Source: Pseudomonas typographi (GTDB taxonomy: Bacteria; Pseudomonadota; Gammaproteobacteria; Pseudomonadales; Pseudomonadaceae). From it: a stretch of 64,000 nucleotides of DNA. Where the stretch lies: contig NZ_JAAOCA010000023.1 in the NCBI RefSeq assembly GCF_014694385.1, positions 1-64,000 of the forward strand. The letters run 5' to 3'. This document shows, in pieces, positions 36,297-44,295 of this stretch. The notes under the pieces are model-generated. The model worked only from the letters and a program-made list of their open reading frames with translations. It searched no databases and was not told the origin of the DNA. Made by a program: the position numbers and the translations under genes. Each line of letters starts with the position of its first letter. The stretch's first letter is position 1.

Positions 36297-36793
36297 GGTG
36301 TCTGGCTCGCTTTAATCAGTCGCCTAAGGCCAAGCAAGATACTGGCCAGCGACGGCCATGGAGCCAAGGCGGCCCGATCATGCGGCATGCTGGGCCGTGG
36401 GCGACAACGCAGGCCAGCTTTCGGACAGCGCCCTACCGATGCGTCAAACCCAAACTTGCGCGACCCGTTCGGCGAGAGAATCAAGCAGCCCCCGGACCTT
36501 GGCCGGCACATAGCTGCTTTGGCACCGGAATGACCGTGACGGAGATTTGCCCCCTGCGCATGAGCGATGACCTGACCGAATCCGGCTTAGTGCTCATCGA
36601 CTCCCAGGTACGCGCAGAAATCGCAGCTCTCCTACGTACTTGCCCCACATAAGGCGGGGTTTGGTACGTAGGCGGTGTGCATGCATGAAGGCGGACCGAT
36701 GGCGCGCCTGAACAGCTTTCCCCACCTTGGGCAGACCCGCCAAGCGACGGTGTGGCATCGCCAGTGGAGTTGGTGATTGCGGCCGCGGTAAAC
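36297..36793. other. Gene-free stretch between LysR and vapC
   Basis: No supported gene. The main structure is the long hairpin at 36,631-36,672; short frames here lack coding-like properties. Confidence 0.5.
36631..36672. repeat. 42-nt two-part hairpin
   Basis: The outer arms CCTACGTAC and GTACGTAGG are perfect complements, and an inner CCCC/GGGG stem follows. It could be a terminator, a REP-like element or the scar of a small mobile element; no second copy was seen in the window. Confidence 0.6.
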
Positions 36794-37203
36794 CTTAAGC
36801 CCAGTCTTCGTATACCAGATTTGGCACCCGGGCAAACTCGCGTACGTTGTTGGTCACCAGCGTGCAGTCGAGCGCCACTGCATGCCCGGCAATAGCCGTG
36901 TCATTGGGGCCGATGGGGGGCGGCCTGAGACAGCAACCGCATGGTTTCAACGGTGGCATCAACGGCCTTCATATCCCATGGCAGCACGGCATCCAGTCGC
37001 CTCACGAACTCATCAACGAGCGCCTTGTGCTTGGGCGAAGCCTTCTTGCCGATTTGCCCGTAACGCATCTCGGCATAGGTGATCGCTGAAATGACAATCC
37101 GGTTGCCCCTCTGCACTTTTCCCATCGGCCGCTGCGGCACCGATGCTGGATGGTCGAGCATGATGAAGGAGCAAATGCCAGTGTTGAGCATGAAAGTGGT
37201 CAC
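36794..37203 (-). pseudogene. vapC: VapC-type PIN-domain toxin, frameshifted
   Basis: PIN-domain ribonuclease of the VapC/MvpT family. The first frame (GTG at 37203) encodes MTTFMLNTGICSFIM and AITYAEMRYGQIGKKASPKH up to RLLSQ, then ends early. The remaining C-terminal part, IGPNDTAIAGHAVALDCTLV and TNNVREFARVPNL to DWA, lies in another frame and ends at 36,794. Removing one base from a G6 run (36,915-36,920) restores one frame of about 136 residues. The first catalytic aspartate position reads N (MLNTG), so the nuclease may be dead even if the frame is restored. Confidence 0.78.
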
Positions 37204-37430
37204 AGATTGAACCTGCCTTTATCGTCCACAATCGCAGCACGCTCTTGCAGGTAATCGGCATCGGTTTTTTGCAGTTCGGCAAAGGACGCCCAGGACGGCC
37301 GGGCAGGGCGCAGCGTGAGCACGTCACCTTCTCGGGTGATTTCCAGTTCCGCAACGCCCTCGTATGCCATATCGGCGGGAAAGCGAACGGCCCGGTTCTT
37401 GCCGTTCTTGAAGATAGAGACGGTACGCAT
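37200..37430 (-). CDS. vapB: VapB-type antitoxin
   Basis: A 76-residue antitoxin with an N-terminal AbrB/SpoVT-like swapped-hairpin DNA-binding domain (MRTVSIFKNGKNRAVRFPAD) and a C-terminal toxin-binding tail. Its stop overlaps the vapC GTG (GTGA). The ATG at 37430 fits the family; the longer upstream frame does not. Confidence 0.88.
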   Translation of the reverse strand: MRTVSIFKNGKNRAVRFPADMAYEGVAELEITREGDVLTLRPARPSWASFAELQKTDADYLQERAAIVDDKGRFNL

Positions 37431-37528
37431 GGCGCAACTCCCTGCATATGGTTGGCATATGACTTCGGGCGACGATCGCGTGCGGCAAAAAATTTGGTGC
37501 CTCGAATTCGCGGCCGAAAGGGTGGTGG

Positions 37529-37680
37529 TCAACTGACCGTGGACACTGCGTTGAGCTTTTCCTCGGCAACCGTAGGCGGTAGCCCTTCGTTGAACTGACG
37601 CGACGGTTGCCAGTTGTACCTTTGCATCATAAACCGAACGATATCTTGCCCGGCCGGCGCCGCAGTCGTGTAACCCATTA
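37529..37680 (-). pseudogene. C-terminal remnant of an IS3-family transposase
   Basis: About 49 codons read MGYTTAAPAGQDIVRFMMQR, then YNWQPSRQFNEG and AEEKLNAVSTVS before a stop. This is the end of IS3-type OrfB (the YNWxRPHQFNGGLAPA...AEEKLN pattern). The catalytic DDE core is absent. Confidence 0.72.
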
Positions 37681-37707
37681 GCATGCAAAAACCGGCGAGG
37701 GCCCTGT

Positions 37708-38220
37708 ATGCTCGATACACCCCACCCGCATAGAGGCACCGCTTTGTCGCCTTCGAATCATCAAACATCGCAGCACGCCGTATCGCGGGCTGAGCAAGTG
37801 GCCGAGGGCCTTCGCAGAGTGGTCGGCGATCTGGTCCGAAAGGTACGCAACGAGGCACACACGCCGTCTTCTGCCCAATCTGAAACGCTCGGGTTTATAG
37901 ACCGCAACGGCGCTGCCAGCATCAGCGAGGTGGCCGCTTACCGGCATGTGAAGCATCAAAGCATGCGGCTGGTTATCGACCAGTTGGAATTGCAGGCGTT
38001 AGTGACCCGCACCCCCGACCCGGTAGACGGGCGTAAACAATTGATTGAATTGACAGCAAAAGGAAAAGCGGCCCTTGAAACCGGCCGGAGCCAAAGGAGC
38101 CAATGGCTGGCTGACGAACTCAAGCACAAAACGAACGCGGCGGAACTGGAAACCCTGAGTTGCGCCGTCGAAATACTGGGCCGCCTATTAGCCGCTGAAC
38201 AAAACGACCAATCAGTCTGA
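37708..38220 (+). CDS. MarR-family transcriptional regulator
   Basis: A 170-residue winged-helix repressor. The core includes QSETLGFIDRNGAASISEVA, the recognition region HVKHQSMRLVIDQLE and the wing TPDPVDGRKQLIELTAKG. It is convergent with the SnoaL-like gene (overlap 9 bp). A TGTAT-N5-ATACA repeat at its ATG and the palindrome ahead of the SnoaL-like gene share a CTGTAT half-site, suggesting autoregulation plus control of that gene. A start downstream of 37,708 is possible. Confidence 0.85.
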   Translation: MLDTPHPHRGTALSPSNHQTSQHAVSRAEQVAEGLRRVVGDLVRKVRNEAHTPSSAQSETLGFIDRNGAASISEVAAYRHVKHQSMRLVIDQLELQALVTRTPDPVDGRKQLIELTAKGKAALETGRSQRSQWLADELKHKTNAAELETLSCAVEILGRLLAAEQNDQSV

Positions 38221-38622
38221 TCGCAGAGCGGCCAGCGTGCCGCTCAAAGAGTTGATGCCCCAGTGCTCCACGTATTGACTGTTGTGGATGCGAACGATGT
38301 CTATCACGTCGATCACCACCGAGCGGCCCGTCGCCGCAATACCCAAAAGCTCCCCGACGTGTATGGCGGTAATGCGCTTACGCGTGGTGACCTTGTCGCC
38401 TTCTGCTACCTGATCCAGCACCGTGACCTTCAAGTCGGCCAGCCCAGGGCGAAGCACATGGTTAAAGGTGTGCCAAAGGCTTTCCTTGCCGTCGGGTGTA
38501 CCGGGCGCCGTTGTTCTATTGATGAAGTCGTCCGCCACGAGGGCATCGAAAGCGGCGCGATTGCATTGCTCGATAACCTCCTCGTTGAAACGGCAGACAA
38601 GCGCTTTGTTCGTTTTAGACAT
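38212..38622 (-). CDS. SnoaL-like / ester cyclase family protein
   Basis: A 136-residue protein of the NTF2-like fold, SnoaL-like polyketide/ester cyclase group, with FNEEVIEQCNRAAFDALVAD, FINRT and a C-terminal VIDIVRIHNSQYVEHWGI that match the family. Many such proteins are small hydrolases or isomerases of unknown substrate. ATG at 38622; the frame is open 35 codons upstream across the operator palindrome. Confidence 0.8.
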   Translation of the reverse strand: MSKTNKALVCRFNEEVIEQCNRAAFDALVADDFINRTTAPGTPDGKESLWHTFNHVLRPGLADLKVTVLDQVAEGDKVTTRKRITAIHVGELLGIAATGRSVVIDVIDIVRIHNSQYVEHWGINSLSGTLAALRSD

Positions 38623-38940
38623 GAGGTGGCCCGGATTCACTAGGTTGGCTTCATGCCAATATATACAGTGTGACTGTATAAATCTACGATCATCGTATCC
38701 TTGGTGGTGGGGTAGCGCTTCGATCAAACCATTATCGGTAACTCCGAACGGCCGGGTGCTAAGCGCTGATAGCGCAGGGGCGCCGCCCCCCCCCCCGTTT
38801 TAAGGTGCGAAGCGCTGCTGATGATCATTCATATCCCGTGGGTTTGATGCTTGGGCAGTTGCCTCCAATAATTGATGGCATGGATCGGTGCCCTGACGTG
38901 CAAGCGCTCAGGGCTAACCGGGGCCGGTGATCAGAAGCGC
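38623..38940. other. Gene-free stretch with operator, hairpin and C11 tract
   Basis: It contains the operator palindrome (38,662-38,680), an inverted repeat GCGCT-GAT-AGCGC (about 38,764-38,776) and a run of eleven C (38,786-38,796). No coding sequence. Confidence 0.55.
38662..38680. promoter_or_regulatory. TATACAGT-N3-ACTGTATA operator palindrome
   Basis: A perfect 8-3-8 inverted repeat 40 bp upstream of the SnoaL-like start, in the -10/-35 region. Length and symmetry suit a MarR dimer; the CTGTATA arm also resembles a LexA half-site, but the spacing differs from a LexA box. Confidence 0.65.
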
Positions 38941-40827
38941 TTATCGCCGCTGTTCATCACGCACACGTAAAAGCTGCGGGGTGGCACGGATACGGCGTTG
39001 TAATGTTGAGCGGCTGATGCCCAACTGTTCAGCGGCCAGCGACACGTTGCCTTGGGTGCGGTATAGGGCCTGAGTGATGCCTTGTTCTTCGAGATCGGCC
39101 AAAGGCACGGGCTGTTGGTTTGTTTGGGTGGCACAAGCTTTGCGCCGATCATCCGCCGGCGTTAAAGCAAAGCGGACGCACTCGGCAGATAGTACCTGGT
39201 GGGCGTCGCACATCAAGGTAGCCCGCTTGAGTACGCTAATCACTTCCCGGGTGTTACCCGGCCAGGAATGGCGGGTCAGTAGGTCCAGTGCCTCAGCACT
39301 GATACCGCCCTGATGCCCGCAGGCCGTTGACAGCAGCGAGCGAAACAACGACGCCTGTTGCGTGCGTTGGCGCAATGGCCTAAGCGTCAGGGTTATGCCG
39401 GCAATCCGGTAAAAAAGGTCAGCGCGAAAAAGGTCCTTTTCAATCAAGCTTTCCAGGTTCTGGTGGGTCGCGCAGACCAGGCTGAATTTGACCTTGCGGG
39501 CCTTGCCGCTCCCCACCCGGGTGACCTCGCGGGTGTCGAGTACCCGCAACAAGCGGGCCTGAAGAGCGATGGGCATGTCACCGATTTCGTCCAGGAACAG
39601 CACGCCGCCGTCAGCTTCTTCGATACGGCCGCTGGCGCCGCCACGGCGGGCGCCGGTAAAGGCACCCTCAACATAGCCAAACAGTTCGGCTTCGATCAGG
39701 TGCTCCGGTAAGGCGGCGCAATTGATCGCCACAAACGGCCGGTTGCGGCAATGCCGTTCGTGCAGGCTGCGGGCAACCACCTCCTTGCCCGTGCCCGTTT
39801 CGCCGCGCACCAGCACCGAGAGGTCTTTGCCGAGCGCTTTGAGCGCGAGTTGGAATTGCGCCGGGAACTGCCCATCGCCCATCAGCGGTGCGGTCGGCGC
39901 AGCGTCGAGCGTATAGGCCCGAGGCGCAACGGCGTCCAACGCTTCGATAAAGACAAAGGCTCCTGAATGCAAGCGAATCGGCTGGGGCCGAGCGGTATCG
40001 GCGAGTTGCTTGAGCCATGGCCCGAAGCGTCCATCGAACAGACGCTCGAAGGTCAACCACGACAATGGTTGGCCGCGCGGATTAAGCAACTGCCCTGCCT
40101 CCCGGGTCATGCCCAGCAGCTCGCCATCGACACCGAATGCCACGGTCGCGGTGCGCGATTGGCCGTTGGCTGTCCACGACATGCGCACGGTCAAACAGGC
40201 GAGCAAGCGTTCCAATTGACGTTGCTCGATCGCGGCAGCGCAACTCTCGACAAAGCTCAGGGCACCGAATTCTGGGCCGTGCTGGTGCTTGGTCAGGTTG
40301 ACCGCGCCCACCAGGCGCCCGTCGATACCGAAGATGGGTGCCGCAGCACAATAGAACAGCGAATTGGCATCGAAATAGTGCTCGTCACCCAATACCTGCA
40401 CCGCCCGCTGTGACACCAGCGCGCAGTTCATGGCGGCGGTACCGATGGCCGACTCCGACATGTCACTGCCCAATTGCAGTGCATGGAACAGGTCGCCGCT
40501 GGCATGGCGAGGGTCACAGGCTCGGGCAATGGTAATGGCGTTGGCATCGGTCAGCACCGGATGGAACCCCGAGCGATGGAGCACCGTGGAAAACGCTCCC
40601 AGCGTACTGTCGAAGTCCTGGATCAGGGTGGCGTGCCGGTCTTGTAAGTCTTCCAACAGCATTCGGTCTCGGATGTTGAAGCCGATGCGCTCGGCCGTGT
40701 TCCGGCGAAAACCGGCGCAGCGCCGCCACGACTCGAGGATCGCGTTATCCACCAGGCCCGTTGGGTCCTCTCCGGCCTCAAAGAACAGGGAGCGCGCACG
40801 CTGTACGATCGGAGTCGAGAGGGACAT
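38941..40827 (-). CDS. Sigma-54-dependent activator (AcoR-like)
   Basis: A 628-residue enhancer-binding protein. An N-terminal GAF-type sensory region (about 45-205), a linker, the AAA+ domain with Walker A GETGTGKE (near 342-349), the sigma-54 contact loop GAFTGA (near 388-393) and Walker B GGVLFLDEIGDM, then a C-terminal Fis-type helix-turn-helix (GNVSLAAEQLGISRSTLQRR). The AcoR group senses small alcohol or carbonyl compounds and switches on their dehydrogenases. It is divergent from the Amt/GMC/ALDH genes, which have a -24/-12-like promoter. Confidence 0.93.
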   Translation of the reverse strand: MSLSTPIVQRARSLFFEAGEDPTGLVDNAILESWRRCAGFRRNTAERIGFNIRDRMLLEDLQDRHATLIQDFDSTLGAFSTVLHRSGFHPVLTDANAITIARACDPRHASGDLFHALQLGSDMSESAIGTAAMNCALVSQRAVQVLGDEHYFDANSLFYCAAAPIFGIDGRLVGAVNLTKHQHGPEFGALSFVESCAAAIEQRQLERLLACLTVRMSWTANGQSRTATVAFGVDGELLGMTREAGQLLNPRGQPLSWLTFERLFDGRFGPWLKQLADTARPQPIRLHSGAFVFIEALDAVAPRAYTLDAAPTAPLMGDGQFPAQFQLALKALGKDLSVLVRGETGTGKEVVARSLHERHCRNRPFVAINCAALPEHLIEAELFGYVEGAFTGARRGGASGRIEEADGGVLFLDEIGDMPIALQARLLRVLDTREVTRVGSGKARKVKFSLVCATHQNLESLIEKDLFRADLFYRIAGITLTLRPLRQRTQQASLFRSLLSTACGHQGGISAEALDLLTRHSWPGNTREVISVLKRATLMCDAHQVLSAECVRFALTPADDRRKACATQTNQQPVPLADLEEQGITQALYRTQGNVSLAAEQLGISRSTLQRRIRATPQLLRVRDEQRR

Positions 40828-40971
40828 GACGAAGTCCTGTAGCGAGTCGCCGGAAGCCGGCGGGAAAGGCCGTATCACGACAGCCCACCCGCGTGGATCA
40901 AGCAACGATTATGCCGCTCGCTGCCAGGATAAGGATGAAAACAGCGCCCACTACCCCTGGCCCGGTTCAGG

Positions 40972-40984
40972 TTGACTGAGTCAA
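40972..40984. promoter_or_regulatory. Candidate enhancer palindrome TTGACTGAGTCAA
   Basis: A perfect 13-bp palindrome about 140 bp upstream of the sigma-54-like promoter, the distance expected for an enhancer-binding protein site. The linked activator is the likely ligand. Confidence 0.5.
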
Positions 40985-41120
40985 GTTGACCCACTGACCC
41001 ATTGGGTGGATCTGCCGACCGCTCTTGCTCCCCCTGATCCAACGCCTTGCCAAATATAAAACCCTTTTGAATCAGAACGATAAATCTAATACCCACATCA
41101 TTCACGCGCTGTGAAAAAAC

Positions 41121-41136
41121 TGGAATAGCCCATGCA
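41121..41136 (+). promoter_or_regulatory. Sigma-54-like -24/-12 promoter
   Basis: TGGAATAGCCCATGCA has the invariant GG-N10-GC spacing and matches 8 or 9 of 12 specified positions of TGGCACG-N4-TTGCW. It lies about 125 bp before the Amt-like start and faces it. Confidence 0.5.
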
Positions 41137-41259
41137 TTGGTGCTCCCAGGATAAAAGCTGCCGTACGAAGCAGCAGGCTCTGTGCCTGGCCAGAGTCCGT
41201 TTCGGTTCCTGCTCAGCCCTGCCCCATTGTTGGCCGCTATCGGCTGGAGAACTCTCGAT

Positions 41260-42618
41260 ATGTCCGTGCCCTTGCAAGTGTTCAGTGACCAGGTCGACCT
41301 GCATCAGCAAGTCACCGCTTTTTTCTACATCTTCGCCTCTCTGGGGGTATTTCTCGGCGTGATCGCCGTAGCACTGATTGACGCCGGCTTCGTGCATCGC
41401 AAGAACCTGATGGACACCATCGTGCAGAAAATCCTCAGCGCCTTTATCGCCAGCGGCAGCTTTATGCTGGTGGGCTATGCCGTATGGAACTACCAGTATT
41501 ACCAGGCGTTTGCCGTACCCAACGGTTTCAGCCAGGCGCTGAGCGACTGGTGGATGGCCGGCGCCAACCTGTCGAAGTTTGCCCAGAACATCGACCCCGC
41601 CGGCGTGCCGGAAGCCGATACTTTCCAGGTCTTCAGCGTGTTTTTCTTCTGCTTTTCCGGGCTCACCGCTGCGCTGATTCATGGCGCGGGGCTCGAACGG
41701 ATCAAGCCGGGGGCAAGTTTCATCACCGCTGCATTCGTCGGCGGTGTGATGGTGCCCGCTTTGTCTTACCTGACCTACGGCTCGGTGAGCCCGCTGACCA
41801 ATGCCGGCCTGCACGACTTCGTTGGCGCCTATTGCCTGTACATGCTGGTGGGCGTGTGGTCGCTGGTGCTGGCCTGGCGCTTGGGCCCCCGCCTGAGCAT
41901 TCCGGCAGGGCCGCATAATCCGCTGTTGGCAGCCGGTGGTTTTTTCGCTTTGTTGCTGGCGATTCCCATGTTCGTCATCGGCTGTGGTTTTCTCACGCCG
42001 GGGCAAGGTTATTTCGGCCCGACCATGACCACCAGCGGCCTGGGCATCGTATTCGCCAACGTATTCATGTCGTTCGCAGGGGGGGCACTTAGCGGCGGCT
42101 GGATCGCTTACAGAAAGCGCAAGCCGTTGTACATCCTCAGCGGGCCGGTTGCGGGCTACCTCGCCTGTACCGCCTTGTTCGACTTGGTATTGCCCTGGCA
42201 AGCGCTGGTCATCTCACTCTGCGGGCCGTTCATCCTGATCGGCGGCGAAGCCCTATTGCGCAAACTGAAGATCGACGACCCCAAGGTCACGCCATTGGCG
42301 CTGGGGCCGAGTGTATTCAGTGTGTTGATGGCGGGCTGGGTCGGCGCCGGTGTGCCGCAAGGCGGCTTTCCTGGCATTGCCGACGGCACCTATGCCTTCC
42401 AGCACGCCCATGTGTCGTTCGCTACGCAGTTGGAAGGGGTACTGATCGTCGTTGCCATCAGCGCCTTCGCGGCCTTGATCCTGTCGCTCATCATCGAGAA
42501 AACCGTAGGCCTTCGGGTCTCTGCGCAAGCTGAGCAGCGCGGCCTGGATGACGTGTACTGGAACATGCAGCCCCAGGCTGCAAACGCTGCCGCCAAGCCT
42601 CAGGCCACCGCCGCTTGA
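41260..42618 (+). CDS. Amt/Rh-fold transporter lacking the twin histidines
   Basis: A 452-residue inner-membrane protein with about eleven hydrophobic segments and Amt landmarks: VHRKNLMD after the first helix, the HGAGLERIK motif (equivalent to GALAERIRF), and a cytoplasmic tail with LIIEKTVGLRVSAQAEQRGL. The two pore histidines of ammonium channels appear replaced: DFAGGTVVHI aligns with DFVGAYCLYM, and the DDPxxxxxVHG segment aligns with DDPKVTPLALG. It precedes a GMC dehydrogenase and an aldehyde dehydrogenase, so an amine or alcohol substrate is possible. ATG 41260 follows GGCTGGAGA. Confidence 0.78.
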   Translation: MSVPLQVFSDQVDLHQQVTAFFYIFASLGVFLGVIAVALIDAGFVHRKNLMDTIVQKILSAFIASGSFMLVGYAVWNYQYYQAFAVPNGFSQALSDWWMAGANLSKFAQNIDPAGVPEADTFQVFSVFFFCFSGLTAALIHGAGLERIKPGASFITAAFVGGVMVPALSYLTYGSVSPLTNAGLHDFVGAYCLYMLVGVWSLVLAWRLGPRLSIPAGPHNPLLAAGGFFALLLAIPMFVIGCGFLTPGQGYFGPTMTTSGLGIVFANVFMSFAGGALSGGWIAYRKRKPLYILSGPVAGYLACTALFDLVLPWQALVISLCGPFILIGGEALLRKLKIDDPKVTPLALGPSVFSVLMAGWVGAGVPQGGFPGIADGTYAFQHAHVSFATQLEGVLIVVAISAFAALILSLIIEKTVGLRVSAQAEQRGLDDVYWNMQPQAANAAAKPQATAA

Positions 42619-42648
42619 ACCCCCAACCCAATTCTGTTGGAGTCTGAA

Positions 42649-44283
42649 ATGTATCACTCTCTTGACCACGTAAAGCCTGATCGCGAAATCATGAACGAGT
42701 CCATTCGCTCGCACTACGACTTCATCGTCTGCGGTGGCGGCTCGGCCGGCTGCGTCGTCGCCCGGCGCTTGGCCGAAGACCCCGACGTCACCGTGCTCTT
42801 GCTCGAAGCGGGGGGCAGCGATCGGGTACCCCAGGCCATCGACTCGACACAGTGGATGTGGAACATTGGCACGTCACGGGATTGGGGTTTCAAGGCGCAG
42901 CCGTCGGCGAGCCTGAATGGCCGTACGCCACTGTTGCCCATGGGCAAGTTACTCGGCGGCGGCTCGAGCATCAACGGCTCGGTCTGGGCACGCGGCCACA
43001 AGCATGATTATGATTTCTGGGCACAATGCGCAGACGACGAAGGCTGGGGCTACGAATCGGTGCTGAGCCTCTATCGCCGAATTGAGGATTGGAAGGGCCC
43101 GGCCGATGCGCACCGGCGGGGGGTTGGCGGCCTGCTGAACATCCTGCAACCGGACAATCCGATTCCACTGGTGCCGGCGCTGATCGAGTCGGCCCAGGCT
43201 TTGGGCATTCCCTTTGTGCAGGACATCAACGGCGCCGCCATGGAAGGCGACGGCGGCTGCGGCCTGCCCAATGTGCTAGTGCAAGACGGCAACCAGCGGG
43301 TGTCGATGGCGGCCACCTACTTGCACCCGTACATGGGCCGCAGCAACCTGGATATTCTGCTCTGCGCGGAAGTCGGCAGGGTACTGCTGGAAGGCAAGCG
43401 GGCAACCGGCGTCGAATTCATCCGTCGCGGCAAATTGCACAAGGTCGAATGCACCCGCGAAGTGATCCTCTCGCTCGGCGCAATGAACACGCCCAAGGTG
43501 CTGATGCTCTCGGGCATTGGTGACGCGGCGCAGTTGCGCCCGCACGGTATCGAAGTGAGGCACCACTTGCCGGGGGTCGGCAAGAACTTTCAAGATCATA
43601 TCCTGCTGGCCGGTTGCATGTGGGAGTACATCGTGCCGGAGGCGCCGCGCAACAACGCTGCCGAGTTCGTTTTCTACTGCAAGAGCGACCCCTCGCTGAA
43701 AACGCCGGACCTGATGCCGGTTCTCGAAGAGTGCCCGTTCGCCAGCGAAGTCACTGGCACTCAGTACGACGTGCCGACCGGAGCAGCTTCGGCCTGGACA
43801 CTGGCGCCGGGGCTGGCCCGACCCGACAGCCGCGGGCAGATTCGCCTGGCCAGCGCCAACCCCCTGGACGCGCCGCTGATCGAGGCGAACTTCCTGAGCA
43901 CCGACACAGACATGAAGGCCATGATCCGCTGCGTGGAAATCTGCCGTGACATCGGCAACGCCGCGGGCCTTGCGCCCTTCCGTAAGCGTGAGGTAATGCC
44001 CGGCAACCTCTCAGCCAAGGACATGGAGCAGTTCATTCGCAACGCTGCTGGCACCTACTTCCACGGCAGTTGCACCGCCAAGATGGGCCGCGACGAGCAG
44101 TCGGTGGTCGATGGGCAACTCCAGGTGCATGGCATCGACGGCTTGCGGATTGCCGATGCCTCGATCATGCCGGCCATCACCACCGGTAACACCATGGCTC
44201 CTACCGTCATCATCGGCGAACGGGCCGGCGACATTCTGCGCAAGGCCCACTCGTTGTCTAGCGCCCACATTACCCTGGGCTGA
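42649..44283 (+). CDS. GMC-family FAD-dependent alcohol/choline dehydrogenase
   Basis: A 544-residue flavoprotein oxidising an alcohol to an aldehyde. An FAD-binding GGGSAGCVVARRL near residues 27-39, the GMC signature GKLLGGGSSINGSVWARG, the substrate-side FHGSCTAKMG and the C-terminal TTGNTMAPTVIIGERAGD are present. It resembles choline dehydrogenase (BetA), though the usual YHPxGTCRMG and NTNAPT motifs differ slightly. ATG 42649 follows TTGGAG with good spacing. It sits between the Amt-like gene and the aldehyde dehydrogenase. Confidence 0.9.
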   Translation: MYHSLDHVKPDREIMNESIRSHYDFIVCGGGSAGCVVARRLAEDPDVTVLLLEAGGSDRVPQAIDSTQWMWNIGTSRDWGFKAQPSASLNGRTPLLPMGKLLGGGSSINGSVWARGHKHDYDFWAQCADDEGWGYESVLSLYRRIEDWKGPADAHRRGVGGLLNILQPDNPIPLVPALIESAQALGIPFVQDINGAAMEGDGGCGLPNVLVQDGNQRVSMAATYLHPYMGRSNLDILLCAEVGRVLLEGKRATGVEFIRRGKLHKVECTREVILSLGAMNTPKVLMLSGIGDAAQLRPHGIEVRHHLPGVGKNFQDHILLAGCMWEYIVPEAPRNNAAEFVFYCKSDPSLKTPDLMPVLEECPFASEVTGTQYDVPTGAASAWTLAPGLARPDSRGQIRLASANPLDAPLIEANFLSTDTDMKAMIRCVEICRDIGNAAGLAPFRKREVMPGNLSAKDMEQFIRNAAGTYFHGSCTAKMGRDEQSVVDGQLQVHGIDGLRIADASIMPAITTGNTMAPTVIIGERAGDILRKAHSLSSAHITLG

Positions 44284-44295
44284 GGAATAGTGAAC

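Noticed and set aside
36380..36652. Plus-strand frame of 90 codons after the LysR gene
   Set aside because: No family similarity, and it runs into the hairpin; not supported as a gene.
41098..42201. 367-codon minus-strand open frame
   Set aside because: Antisense to the Amt-like gene; low-complexity His/Gln/Gly content.
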